From: Paludisphaera soli | GTDB taxonomy: Bacteria; Planctomycetota; Planctomycetia; Isosphaerales; Isosphaeraceae | Assembly (NCBI RefSeq): GCF_011064595.1 | Contig: NZ_JAALJI010000004.1 | Coordinates: 186,001-250,000 of the forward strand | DNA: 64,000 nt | Direction: 5' to 3' | Part shown: positions 9,328 to 19,627 of the stretch, in pieces | How the letters are laid out: each line of letters begins with the position of its first letter | Position numbering within the stretch: position 1 is the first letter of the stretch | Made by a program: the position numbers and the translations under genes | Notes under the pieces: model-generated | The model's input: the letters and a program-made list of their open reading frames with translations, nothing else | Databases searched by the model: none | What the model was told of the DNA's origin: nothing

Positions 9328-9693
9328 TCAACTTTGGGGACGGGCCCAGGCGTGGTGGAGCCAGATCCCCGGGGCCCAGCCGATCAGCGCGCCGACCACG
9401 AGTTCGGGACGCCAGATCGCGGCGCCGGCCGTCAACCAGGATCGGAGGGCGACCTGGAGCCAGATCCCCGCGAAGATCCCGACCCCGGCGACCAGGCCCG
9501 AGACCAGGCCGCGAAGGGAAAGAGGCGTCGCGATCGCGCCGGCGACGGCCCCGCCGAGGGTCGCGACGGCCATCCAGCCGCCGAACGGGAGTACGTCCCA
9601 GGATGGCATCAGGCCGTTCGCGATCATGGCCGGGATCACCGTGACGGCGAGCAGCAGATACTCGGACCAATTCTCGCGGGGGGTCTCGTCCAC
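9328..9693 (-). CDS. Small integral membrane protein, unknown function
   Basis: This 121-residue protein has about four predicted membrane helices (LLLAVTVIPAMIANGL, WMAVATLGGAVAGAIA, LVSGLVAGVGIFAGIWLQVAL, LVVGALIGWAPGIWL). It has no family motif I recognise. The start is a GTG at 9693 with only a weak upstream purine tract. It lies 77 bases downstream of the pyruvate kinase gene on the same strand and may share its transcript. The amino-acid content is convincingly coding; the function is unknown. Confidence 0.7.
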   Translation of the reverse strand: MDETPRENWSEYLLLAVTVIPAMIANGLMPSWDVLPFGGWMAVATLGGAVAGAIATPLSLRGLVSGLVAGVGIFAGIWLQVALRSWLTAGAAIWRPELVVGALIGWAPGIWLHHAWARPQS

Positions 9694-9770
9694 GTCGGCT
9701 CATCCAGGAAGGAGCGACCCCCGCGGTCGGTTCTCGGATCGCGTCGTTCGAGAAGCGAAGGGCGGGTCGG

Positions 9771-11279
<1,509 letters not shown>

Positions 11280-11705
11280 AAGCCGTCCTGATTGTTGGAA
11301 GTCGCCGTGCTTGGTCGCGAGGCCGCTCCGACGCGGAAGTCCCACGGGCCCATGATTCTAGAAAGACCGGCCCTTCCTGCCCAGGTCACCCGCCCCGATC
11401 CTCCGCCGCCCGTCGCCGGCCCCCGGGCCGGCCGACCCCCCGATCGCTCCCAACCCGCACGCCGGCGCGGCCGTCCGGCCGGGCGGAATTGACGAATCGG
11501 CGAACGTCGCGGACAATTGGAAGGTTGATCCAAACAAAGGCCGACCCGCCGCGAATCCCCAAAGAGCCCGTCCGCCCCCGGGAGCCCAGTGTTCCCTCAT
11601 CGCGTCGATCCTGACGCGGCGGGTGTGGAATGCGCCGGGGACTTTCGGGACGGCGGTCGCCGTCGGGATCATCGGGTTCCCCCCACCACGAGGCCGGCCC
11701 CCATC
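11280..11705. other. Divergent intergenic region, pyk / unknown large protein
   Basis: This 426-base region must hold promoters for both flanking genes. The AT-richer stretch at about 11505-11540 is the likeliest promoter zone on the plus strand, but no consensus hexamers with proper spacing were found. No other feature is seen. Confidence 0.4.
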
Positions 11706-13679
11706 ATGAAGCGAACCTTCGCGGTCGTCGTCCTGCTCGCCGCCCTCGGCGTGATGGTCAAGCTGACCGTCAAGCCGGCGGGCGTCCCCGCGCGCCCCGA
11801 CGCGCCCGCCCGCCCCGACGCGGCGGGCCGGGACGGCGCGGCCGTCGCCGAGGCGACCGAGGAAGACGCCCTGGTGGCCCGCTACAAGGACGCTTCGGCG
11901 GAAGATCGCGAGCTGGTGGCCCGCACCGTGGAGCGCTATCGACGCAACGCCGTGGCCGTCGAACGCTCCGACGGCCTCCGCGGCCTGAAGCTCCTGGACC
12001 GACTGGACCTGGAAGCCCTCTTCCTCCACGAGAAGTACCCCAGCGAGTTCCGCCGCCTGCGCGACCTGCTGGACGACGCCGCCGCGGCCGACCTGCTCCT
12101 GCACTGGCGGGAGTACTTCGGCATGAAGCGGGCCGACGAGACCGACCGCAAGATCCTCATCGCCGAGCTGGAAGGGCTCAGCCCCGCGCAGCGCCGGCTG
12201 GTCGCGAAGCATCCCAACGCCCTCCCCCTGATGCTGGCCGAGCCCGAACGCGTGGCCGAGATGATGGCCGCCCACGCCGACGACCCCGCGCTGGTCGACC
12301 GCCTGGTCGTCCTCAGCCTGGTCAGCCTGGAGCACGGCGCGGCGGACGTCCGCGCGGCCCTGCGGATCCTGGAGGACCACCCGACGCTGGCTCTCGACGC
12401 CTTCCGCCTGTACGGGCCCGAGGGCTTCGCGCTGGTCGGCCTCTACGGGCCCGTGCTGGAGAGCCTGGGCTCGGCGATGCCGCTGGACGAGAGCCTGATC
12501 GTCCTCCGCGTGAACACCGAGTTCCTCGACGAGCAGCTCCAGACCCACCGGCCCGAGACGGTCGCGCGGCGGCTGGCGCACGTCAAGGCGGCGGGGCTGG
12601 TGAAGGAGGTCGGCGGCAGCCCGAACGCGCTGCGGCTGGCGGTCGAGTACGGCGAGGTCGGCGAGAAGGCCCTGGCCAAGGCCGGGCCCGACGCCGCCGA
12701 CGTGGTCTACGACGACTTCACCGACCCGGTCCTCCGCCGCCAGGCCGCCGCCGCCCTGGGTGACCACGGCGCGATGGCCCTGGCGATGCTGGAGAAGTAC
12801 GCCGTCGATCCCGACTTCCGCGAGATCCTCCGCCTCCACGGCGGCGCGATCATCCCCCCCATCGCCCGCGCCGACGCCGGGCCCGAGACCCTCGCCTTCC
12901 TCCAGGCGAAGGAGCGGCCCACGTTCACCGAGAACCTCGCCAAGACCGCCCTGTACCTCTCCGGCGACGACGGCCAGGCCGTCGTCCGCGCCATCCGCAA
13001 CGACGGCCTGGAGCGGATCGCCAGCCTGGGCGACCAGGAGATGCGGTACTACCAGTTCCTGCCGCTGTACGACATGATCCACCTGGGCGACGTGCTGCGT
13101 CGGGGCTACGCGCCGACGACCGGCGAGACGGCCTGGGCCCTGCTCGACGCCTGCTTCGTGGTGACCGACGTCCTGAGCCTGGCCGCCATCCAGCCCGGCG
13201 CGGCCGTGGCCGTCGAGGCCGCCCGCTCCGAGGTGAAGGCGACCGTCCGCGAGGCCTCCCGCTCCGTCGCCCGCGAGACGCTCGAAAACGGCGTCGAGAC
13301 CGCCGCGAAGGCCGCGACCCGCGAGTCCGGCGACCTGGCCGCCCGCCGCCTCGCCCGCTGGTGGACCGTCCGCGCCGCCGGCGGCCTGTATCAGGTCCTC
13401 CGCCGCGCCCCCGAGGCCCTCCCGCGCATGCCCCTCGCCCAACTCGCCGCCGTCGCCCGCCCCCTCTGCGCCAAGGCCGGCCTCCGCCTCTCCACCTGGG
13501 CCCCCTTCCGACTCCTCAAGGAAGGTGCCGAGGTCGTCCTCCAGATCCCCCCCCAGACCGGCCTCAAATACCTCGGCGCCCAGCTCGCCCAGGCCACCGT
13601 CGGCGTCGTCGGCTTTCAGAAGATGGAAGAACACCTGGCGTCGCGAAGGCCCCGACCGGCGGTAGAGCCTCCGGGCTGA
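11706..13679 (+). CDS. Large exported or membrane-anchored protein, unknown function
   Basis: This 657-residue protein matches no family I recognise. It has an N-terminal signal anchor (KRTFAVVVLLAALGVMVKL, residues 2-20), a Pro/Ala/Arg/Asp linker, then a long alpha-helical region rich in Leu, Ala, Asp and Glu, suggestive of a helical-repeat scaffold. Near residues 475-500 there is a more hydrophobic stretch (AWALLDACFVVTDVLSLAAI). The following segment is rich in Arg, Ala and Glu (EARSEV... ARETLENG). The in-frame sequence before ATG 11706 reads as non-coding, so I exclude it. Its stop codon abuts the stop of the convergent FAD oxidoreductase gene with no bases between. Confidence 0.75.
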   Translation: MKRTFAVVVLLAALGVMVKLTVKPAGVPARPDAPARPDAAGRDGAAVAEATEEDALVARYKDASAEDRELVARTVERYRRNAVAVERSDGLRGLKLLDRLDLEALFLHEKYPSEFRRLRDLLDDAAAADLLLHWREYFGMKRADETDRKILIAELEGLSPAQRRLVAKHPNALPLMLAEPERVAEMMAAHADDPALVDRLVVLSLVSLEHGAADVRAALRILEDHPTLALDAFRLYGPEGFALVGLYGPVLESLGSAMPLDESLIVLRVNTEFLDEQLQTHRPETVARRLAHVKAAGLVKEVGGSPNALRLAVEYGEVGEKALAKAGPDAADVVYDDFTDPVLRRQAAAALGDHGAMALAMLEKYAVDPDFREILRLHGGAIIPPIARADAGPETLAFLQAKERPTFTENLAKTALYLSGDDGQAVVRAIRNDGLERIASLGDQEMRYYQFLPLYDMIHLGDVLRRGYAPTTGETAWALLDACFVVTDVLSLAAIQPGAAVAVEAARSEVKATVREASRSVARETLENGVETAAKAATRESGDLAARRLARWWTVRAAGGLYQVLRRAPEALPRMPLAQLAAVARPLCAKAGLRLSTWAPFRLLKEGAEVVLQIPPQTGLKYLGAQLAQATVGVVGFQKMEEHLASRRPRPAVEPPG

Positions 13680-15758
13680 TCAGGGTTCCTCGGCCACCGG
13701 CACGGCCTGCACCGCGTCGACGACGACGTGGCCGTCGGTCCCCGCGTTGGAGATGACGACTTCGGCGGGGGCGTCGGCCGTGAAGCGGAAGACGCCGAGG
13801 GGGTGGAAGGGGGCGTCGGCGGGCTTTCTCCGCTGGTCGACTTGCAAGGGGTGGACGCCGTCGGCGTCGCGGATGGCGACGGGGACGTTGGACGCGCGGT
13901 TGGGATTCGGGGTATAGGCGACGCGGACCTCGTAGCGGCCGGGCTGCGCGACGTGGAGGAGGAAGCGGGCGGACCTGGCGCCCTTGGCCTCGTTGTTGTC
14001 GTGGAGGTAGCCGTCGCCGACGTAGGGGGCGAGGGTCGCGCTGCGGCCCCAGTCGCCGGTCAACTCGGCCTGGGCGTCGTCGAGGGCCACGCCGGGGAGG
14101 CTCGCGGCGTCGAGCGGCGGGGTGCGTCGGGGGCCGGTCCAGCGGAGGACCTGACCGTCCTGGGCGAGCCTCGCCTGGAGCGCGGGCACGTCGACCTTCT
14201 GGACCGAAACGCCGGCGTCGAGAGCGAGGCCCGCCGCCGTGGCCGCCGACTGGCCGAGCACCATGAAGACGGGCTCCATCCGGATCGACCCATAGGCGAT
14301 GTGCGACGCCGAGAGGCAGACCGGTACGATCAAGTTCGTGCACTCGGCCTCCTTCGGCACGATCGACCGATAGGCGATCGAGTAGGGGGAGAAGCCGCCG
14401 ACTTCCACGTCCCCCTCATTCCAGGCCTTGCCGTCCTTGACGTAGCGCTGGACGTTGTGCGAGTCCATCGTGTAGGCCGCCAGGCCGACCGCGTCCTCGA
14501 CCACGCTGCGACCCTGGCACTCGTGCTGGGTCATGACGTGGTCGGAGATCATCCGCCGCGCCTCGCGGACGTAGAGCTGGTGAGGCCAGCCGCCGGTGTC
14601 GAGGAACTCGTCCTTGCAAAGCCCCCAGCGGCCGGCGTCGGCCCGGACCTCGGCCGGCACACGCGGGTCGTTAGCCAGGAACCAGAGCATCCCCTGGTGA
14701 TACGTGACGTGCTCCTGGATGATCTCGTCCCGGCGCGCATAGTCGGCCTCGGGATAGTCATAGTTCATCCCGATGTTGTCGGACGAGACGGCCCCGTGGT
14801 TGTTGATGTCGGTCTTGCGGTTGGGCATCGGCGTGTTGAGCTTGAGCGCGTCGTAGACTCCGGCCTGGATGTAGCGCAGGAGCAGCTCGTGGCGGAGCGG
14901 GTCATACCCCTCGGGCTTGGGGATCGGCAGGCGGTTCTCGGGGGCGTCGGTCAGGCAGACGCGGAAGTTGTAAGCCTGCACGCGGCGGTCCCCCTCGCCG
15001 TGGACGCCGGGAGGGCCGTCATGCACGCCCGGCAGCAGGCCGCTCGACGGGTCGCCGGGGACCTTGTAGGGGTCGACGGGCTTCAAAAACTGGTGGTGCG
15101 GGTGTCCGAACTGCACGCCGTTGAGCGTCTCGCCGTAGGTCGCGTTCGCCTCGCGGCCGACGTGGTACGACACGCTGGCGGCGGCCATCAGATCCCCTTC
15201 ATACATCGTGTCCAGGAAGATCGAGCCCTCCAGCACGAGGCCGCTCTCCATGCGGATCGACTCGATCGCGGCCCCCCGCTTGCGGACGCCGACCTTGCGG
15301 TCGAGCCGCTCGCCGAAGCGGACGGGGACCTTGGCGTCGGCGATCCAGCGGTTGAGGATCGCTTCGGCGACGTGGGGCTCGAAGGTCCACATCGTGTCCT
15401 CGCTCGCGCCGCCTCGGCGTTCGGAGTAATGCTCGCGGGTCTGCTGCCGCCACGACGAGTCCTGGGCGTAATGCCGCGCGACCTCGCGATAGAACTCGCG
15501 CGAGATCCCGCCGATGGCCGCCTTGTTGCCGATGTCGGTGGCGCCGAGGCCCCCCGTCGTCAGCCCGCCGAGGTGCCGGCCCGGCTCGATCAGGACCACG
15601 GATTTTCCCATCCGGCTCGCCTGCACCGCCGCCGCGACCCCGGCCGAGGTCCCGCCGTAGATCACGACGTCGTACCGCAGCGTCTCGGCCGAAATCGGGT
15701 TCGCGGCAACGATCAGGCCCGCGAGCGACGCGAGGCGGATGCACAGAAGTCGCAACAT
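13680..15758 (-). CDS. FAD-dependent oxidoreductase with golvesin-like C-terminal domain
   Basis: This 692-residue exported flavoprotein begins with a signal peptide (residues 1-24, ending NPISA). An FAD-binding Rossmann motif follows (VVIYGGTSAGVAAAVQA), then LIEPGRHLGGLTTGGLGATD, typical of the FAD-dependent oxidoreductases abundant in planctomycetes. The last 130 residues (TGDWGRS, then GRYEVRVAYTPNPNRASNVP, and ISNAGTDGHVVVDAVQ) match the golvesin/xanthan-lyase-type C-terminal domain, a beta module thought to bind polysaccharide. The substrate is unknown, probably a carbohydrate. It starts 29 bases after the hydrolase gene on the same strand, suggesting an operon. A second member of this oxidoreductase family starts at 63169. 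Confidence 0.9.
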   Translation of the reverse strand: MLRLLCIRLASLAGLIVAANPISAETLRYDVVIYGGTSAGVAAAVQASRMGKSVVLIEPGRHLGGLTTGGLGATDIGNKAAIGGISREFYREVARHYAQDSSWRQQTREHYSERRGGASEDTMWTFEPHVAEAILNRWIADAKVPVRFGERLDRKVGVRKRGAAIESIRMESGLVLEGSIFLDTMYEGDLMAAASVSYHVGREANATYGETLNGVQFGHPHHQFLKPVDPYKVPGDPSSGLLPGVHDGPPGVHGEGDRRVQAYNFRVCLTDAPENRLPIPKPEGYDPLRHELLLRYIQAGVYDALKLNTPMPNRKTDINNHGAVSSDNIGMNYDYPEADYARRDEIIQEHVTYHQGMLWFLANDPRVPAEVRADAGRWGLCKDEFLDTGGWPHQLYVREARRMISDHVMTQHECQGRSVVEDAVGLAAYTMDSHNVQRYVKDGKAWNEGDVEVGGFSPYSIAYRSIVPKEAECTNLIVPVCLSASHIAYGSIRMEPVFMVLGQSAATAAGLALDAGVSVQKVDVPALQARLAQDGQVLRWTGPRRTPPLDAASLPGVALDDAQAELTGDWGRSATLAPYVGDGYLHDNNEAKGARSARFLLHVAQPGRYEVRVAYTPNPNRASNVPVAIRDADGVHPLQVDQRRKPADAPFHPLGVFRFTADAPAEVVISNAGTDGHVVVDAVQAVPVAEEP

Positions 15759-15787
15759 GGCAGGGATCCCGAAATCGCGTGGAGAGG

Positions 15788-16720
15788 TCAGGGTTTGGCG
15801 GGGGCGCCGAACTCGTCGTCGAACAGCTTGTAGGCGGCCTGTCGCATCGGCTCGGGGAAGTCGTGCGGGCCGTCGGGGTGCTCGACGCGGAGGTGGTCGG
15901 CGGTGCCGTACAGGCCGAACACGGGCCTCGCGGCGGCGGCGATCCGGTCGACGCTCTGCCAGTCGAAGTTGGAATCGCCGAGCGGGGCGACGATGAAGGT
16001 TCGGCGCGGGGCGAGCGCGGCGATCAGCTCGTGGAAGTCGAACGGGATCTCCGCGAGCCGGCCGCGATAGTCGGCGAGTCGGGGCATGTAGCGGGTCTGG
16101 CACCAGCCCTTCTCGGGGCGCCAGTTGGCCTCGTCGCCCTGCTTGTAGTCCAGGAACGAGTCGAGCCCGCAGCTGGAGACGACGGCCTGGATCCGGTCGT
16201 CGAAGACGGCCGTGTAGACCGCGTTGTGACCGCCCAGCGAATGGCCGATCGCGCCGATTGCCTCGGCCCGGACGTACGGCAGCGAGGTCAGCAGGTCGAT
16301 CCCGCGGATGTTGTCCCAGACCGCCTTCAGGCTGCCGCTCTCCCAGCCGAGCTTCGCCAGGTCGGGCTGGTACTCGGCCAGCAGCGGATAGTTCGGCGCC
16401 AGGGTCACATACCCGCGCTCCGCCAGCTCGCTGGCGTACTGGCGGTTGGGCTTCCCGCCGATGCCGACGACCGTCCCCGCGCCCGTCACGTTGTCCGTGC
16501 CGTGCAGGCAGAGGATCGCCGGGACCTTAGCGCCGGCATTCTGAAGCACGGTCTTCGGGATGAGCAGATAGGCCGGCACGTGCGAGCCGGGCTCGGACTG
16601 ATACAGGATCTTCTTCCGGACGTAGCTCCCGCAGTCCACCTCCTCGACGGTCGTCACGTCGAGGGGCGATCGCTTCGATTCGCCGGGGAGACGGCCCATG
16701 ATCGACTCGACGCCCCGCAC
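15788..16720 (-). CDS. Alpha/beta hydrolase, main reading frame; 5' end out of frame
   Basis: This 310-residue esterase-like hydrolase (dienelactone hydrolase/S9-type fold) has the nucleophile elbow GHSLGGH, CLHGTDNV for the oxyanion loop, and a probable catalytic histidine in DGPHDFPEP near the C-terminus. It closely resembles the gene at 58903 (VRAEAIGAIGHSLGGHNAVYTAV against PERIGVIGHSLGGHNAIFTAL). The only start in this frame is a GTG at 16720, which would give a protein without a signal peptide. However, this frame continues upstream with residues homologous to the paralogue (EDLLIRRAADG against ANLLVVRDARG) back to about 16810. A signal-peptide ORF lies just beyond in another frame. The gene therefore looks frame-disrupted, or switched, at the GGCGG repeat. 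Confidence 0.85.
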   Translation of the reverse strand: MRGVESIMGRLPGESKRSPLDVTTVEEVDCGSYVRKKILYQSEPGSHVPAYLLIPKTVLQNAGAKVPAILCLHGTDNVTGAGTVVGIGGKPNRQYASELAERGYVTLAPNYPLLAEYQPDLAKLGWESGSLKAVWDNIRGIDLLTSLPYVRAEAIGAIGHSLGGHNAVYTAVFDDRIQAVVSSCGLDSFLDYKQGDEANWRPEKGWCQTRYMPRLADYRGRLAEIPFDFHELIAALAPRRTFIVAPLGDSNFDWQSVDRIAAAARPVFGLYGTADHLRVEHPDGPHDFPEPMRQAAYKLFDDEFGAPAKP

Positions 16721-16794
16721 GATCTCCGCCCGCCGGGCCTGCCAGTCGTCGACCGATCGGACCGGAGCGGGGGAGCCGTCGGCCGCGCGACGGA

Positions 16795-16920
16795 TCAGCA
16801 GATCCTCGCGCGGCAGGCGGGGCGGGGCGGGGCGGCCTCGTCGGGGCCGGAAGCCGTCGCGGTGCAGGGGACCGCGATCAGGAAAACGTTCGCAAACATC
16901 AGCAGGCGAAGGCGATTCAT
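16795..16920 (-). pseudogene. Displaced 5' end (signal peptide) of the alpha/beta hydrolase gene
   Basis: From ATG 16920 this frame reads a good signal peptide (MNRLRLLMFANVFLIAVPCT, cleavage near TASG), then DEAAPPRP, and stops at 16795. Removing one five-base unit of the repeat at 16816-16835 would join it exactly to the hydrolase frame (APPRLPREDLLIRR) and give a 375-residue exported protein, matching the 366-residue paralogue. It is therefore best read as the true N-terminus, not an independent peptide. Confidence 0.7.
16816..16835. repeat. Pentanucleotide repeat (GGCGG)x4 at a frame break
   Basis: Four perfect tandem copies of a five-base unit sit exactly where the hydrolase gene changes frame. 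A gain or loss of one unit shifts the frame by two, and loss of one unit restores the full-length gene. Confidence 0.85.
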
Positions 16921-17028
16921 GCGGCGGCCCCGGGGACGGTCGGCGTCAAGTCGACGCTCTCGCGAGCGCCGCCTCCAGGACACCACGAACCCGGCCGCGA
17001 ATCCAGACCGTCGCGGGGCCGCCGTCGG

Positions 17029-19590
17029 TCAGCGGGCTTCCTTCCGCAGCGGGCGGTACGCGATGGCCCGCCGCACGTAGGGGGGCTGGGGGGCGTCGGG
17101 CCCCTTGATCGCGTGCCAGAGGATCTCGTTCAGCTCGAAGTCGTCGATCCGGTCGTACTCGCTGAAGTCCATCTTCGACGAGCGGTCGGCCCCGTAGGCC
17201 AGCTCGGTGTTCCGGGCGTTGAGGTCGATCCGGGCCGGCAGGTGGTCGTACGGGGTGAGGTCGGCCGTATCGGTGAACGACTCGAACATGGGCCGGGCGG
17301 CGGCGTCGAACTGGGAGAGCGGCGGCAGGCCGAGGATCAGCTCCATCGTGCGGATCATGCTGACGGTCTGGTACTGCGTGCTGTCGACGTGGTTCCGCTT
17401 CGTGTACGGGCTGACGACGAGGCCGACGGTGCGGTGGGCGTCGACGTGGTCCGGGCCGTTCTGGGCGTCGTCCTCGATGACGAAGATCGCCGTCTCCTTC
17501 CAGTACTTCGACCTGCTCACGGCGTCGACCAGGCGGCCGAGGGCCAGGTCGTTGCTGGCCACGCAGGCCTGGGGCGTGAACGCGCCGGGGGTGGTGCCCG
17601 AGGTGTGGTCCTCGCCCATGCTCGTGACGATGAATCGCGGGAGGTCGCCGTTCTTCTCGTACTCGCGGAACTCGGCGAGGAAGGCCTCGACGTTGTCGGT
17701 GTCGCGGTCGCGCTCGCCGGGGACCTTGGGGATGCCGTAGTCCGGGGCCATGTGGCCGACGAGCCCCGGCACGGCGGCCTCGAACTTGAGCGAGCCGTCG
17801 GGCTCGCTGACCCGCCGGCCGGCCTCGCGATAGCTCCGGTAGGTGAGCCCGGCTCGGGCGCAGGCGTCCCAGATGTAGCCGGACGGCGCCTTGGTCAGGT
17901 TGCCCTCGTCGTCGTCGTCGATCCCCTCGCGGCGCGAGTACGTCAGCATCCAGTCGCGGGCGACGTAGTCTGTGTTGTACGCCATGGTCGACCAGGGGTG
18001 GCCGTCGCGCGAGACCTGGCCGTTGCAGTAGAGGTTGTCCAGCAGCACGAACTCCTCGGCGAGCTTGTGGTGGTTGGGCGTGACCTCGCGGCCGAACATC
18101 ACCAGGCTCGGGTCGCCGTTGCCCTTCTCGATGTCGCCGAAGACCTGGTCGTAGGTCCGGTTCTCCTTGATGATGTAGATGACGTGCTTGATCGGCGAGG
18201 GGTCGCCGACCTTCGTCGGGATGGCCGTCTTGCCGGCGTAAGGAGCGTCGGACAGCAGCTCGTCGGAGTAGGGGCAGTTCTTGTAGACCTGCTCCGTGTA
18301 GGTCGCCAACTGCTTCTCGTCCGGGATCGGCACGATGGAGAGCGCCCCGGAGAGAGTCGTCCCGATGTGGGGGAACGGCCGCCCGGCCTTCTTCTTGGCC
18401 GTGGGCTGCGCCTTGGCCTCGGCGACGCGCTTCTCCAGATCGGTGAAGAACGGGTTGGCCTTCGTCTGGTTCCCCTTTCCGACGCCGACGAGCAGCGACT
18501 TGCCGTCGGGCGTCACGGCGACCGCCGTGGGATACCAACCGGTCGGGATGAACCCCTTGATCCCGCTCTTTCCGGGGACCTCGACGTCGACGACGGCCAC
18601 GCAGTTGTTGTCGGCGTTAGCGACGTAGAGGGTCTCGCCGTCCGGGCTGACGGCCAGGGCGTCGGGCGTGCTCCCCTCGGGCGAGCGGGGGAAGAGGCCG
18701 GTCGAGATCGTCTCGATCACGACCCCCTTCGTCGTGTCGATCACGGAGACGGAGTTGCTCGACGCGCAGGCGACGAACAGGCGGTCGTCCTGCGGGTGGC
18801 GGGCGATCTGGTTGGGGTGTTCGCCCACGCCGATCTTGGCGACCACCCGGAGGTCGACCGGGTCGATCGCCAGCACGGCCCGGCCGGCCCAGTCCGAGAC
18901 GTAGAGCCGCGAGCCGTTGCGGGCGACGGCCAGGTCGTAGGGCCGGCCGCCGATCGTCGCCGTCCGCTCGGGGGCCGCGCCCGAGGCGTCGATCGCGGTG
19001 AGGGAGCCGTCGTCCACGCCCAGGGAGTACAGCACCTTGCGGTCCGGGTCGAAGGTCAGCCCCCCCTTGAACGACGTGGCGAGGGCCTTCGCCGCCTTGG
19101 CCTTCTTGGTCAGCCCGGAGTCGTCGGGCTCGTCGGCGCCCACGCGCTCCAGGGTCCGGCCGTCCAGCTTGTACGAATGGAGGATCCCGCCGCCGCCGCC
19201 GGCCCACCAGACCCGATCGGTGGCCGGGTCGTGCGCCAGGCCGAACCAGCTCTGGCCGACGTTCTGCCTCGCGACGACCTCCTTGCGGCCGAGGTCGATC
19301 AGGCTGAGGTCGTGGTCGTTGTAGCCGTTGCTCGTGACCAACACGCGCTCGCCGTCGGCTAGGGGGAGGATGTCGAGCGGCAGGTCCGGGATGACGACCT
19401 GCTCGCCGGCGGGGGTGATCGTCCAGCCGTTGGGCAGGAGGTAGCCCCCCTCGACCGGCCCGGCGGTCCGAGGCTTCTCCTTCGCCTGGACGGGCGCGGG
19501 GGCCTGCGTCTTCTCCTGGGCCAGCAGCGGGAACGCCAGGGTGGCGGCCGTCGCCAGCGCGGCGGCCTGGAGGCGGGTGGGCTTGGGCAT
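17029..19590 (-). CDS. Bifunctional YncE-type beta-propeller / phosphoesterase family protein
   Basis: This 853-residue exported protein has a signal peptide at 1-25 (AALATAATLAFPLLAQ). Residues about 40-390 form a seven-bladed YVTN/YncE-like propeller (RLYVSDWAGRAVLAIDP; SPDGETLYVANADNNCVAVV). Residues about 450-830 form an alkaline-phosphatase-superfamily phosphoesterase domain (IKHVIYIIKENRTYDQVFGD, DNLYCNGQVSRDGHPW, FVIEDDAQNGPDHVDAHRT). The metal ligands are the Asp/His residues of that last segment and the Asn/Asp residues near ENRTYD. Proteins of this architecture are presumed extracytoplasmic phosphoesterases, with substrate unknown. It follows the DUF1559 gene by 37 bases on the same strand and is probably co-transcribed with it. 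Confidence 0.92.
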   Translation of the reverse strand: MPKPTRLQAAALATAATLAFPLLAQEKTQAPAPVQAKEKPRTAGPVEGGYLLPNGWTITPAGEQVVIPDLPLDILPLADGERVLVTSNGYNDHDLSLIDLGRKEVVARQNVGQSWFGLAHDPATDRVWWAGGGGGILHSYKLDGRTLERVGADEPDDSGLTKKAKAAKALATSFKGGLTFDPDRKVLYSLGVDDGSLTAIDASGAAPERTATIGGRPYDLAVARNGSRLYVSDWAGRAVLAIDPVDLRVVAKIGVGEHPNQIARHPQDDRLFVACASSNSVSVIDTTKGVVIETISTGLFPRSPEGSTPDALAVSPDGETLYVANADNNCVAVVDVEVPGKSGIKGFIPTGWYPTAVAVTPDGKSLLVGVGKGNQTKANPFFTDLEKRVAEAKAQPTAKKKAGRPFPHIGTTLSGALSIVPIPDEKQLATYTEQVYKNCPYSDELLSDAPYAGKTAIPTKVGDPSPIKHVIYIIKENRTYDQVFGDIEKGNGDPSLVMFGREVTPNHHKLAEEFVLLDNLYCNGQVSRDGHPWSTMAYNTDYVARDWMLTYSRREGIDDDDEGNLTKAPSGYIWDACARAGLTYRSYREAGRRVSEPDGSLKFEAAVPGLVGHMAPDYGIPKVPGERDRDTDNVEAFLAEFREYEKNGDLPRFIVTSMGEDHTSGTTPGAFTPQACVASNDLALGRLVDAVSRSKYWKETAIFVIEDDAQNGPDHVDAHRTVGLVVSPYTKRNHVDSTQYQTVSMIRTMELILGLPPLSQFDAAARPMFESFTDTADLTPYDHLPARIDLNARNTELAYGADRSSKMDFSEYDRIDDFELNEILWHAIKGPDAPQPPYVRRAIAYRPLRKEAR

Positions 19591-19627
19591 GATCGGCTTT
19601 CTCGGGTCGTGTCGGGTCGTGTCGTCG

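Noticed and set aside
16795-16986. Independent 63-codon peptide gene
   Set aside because: Its useful part is a signal peptide that fits the out-of-frame hydrolase downstream; read as the displaced 5' end of that gene.
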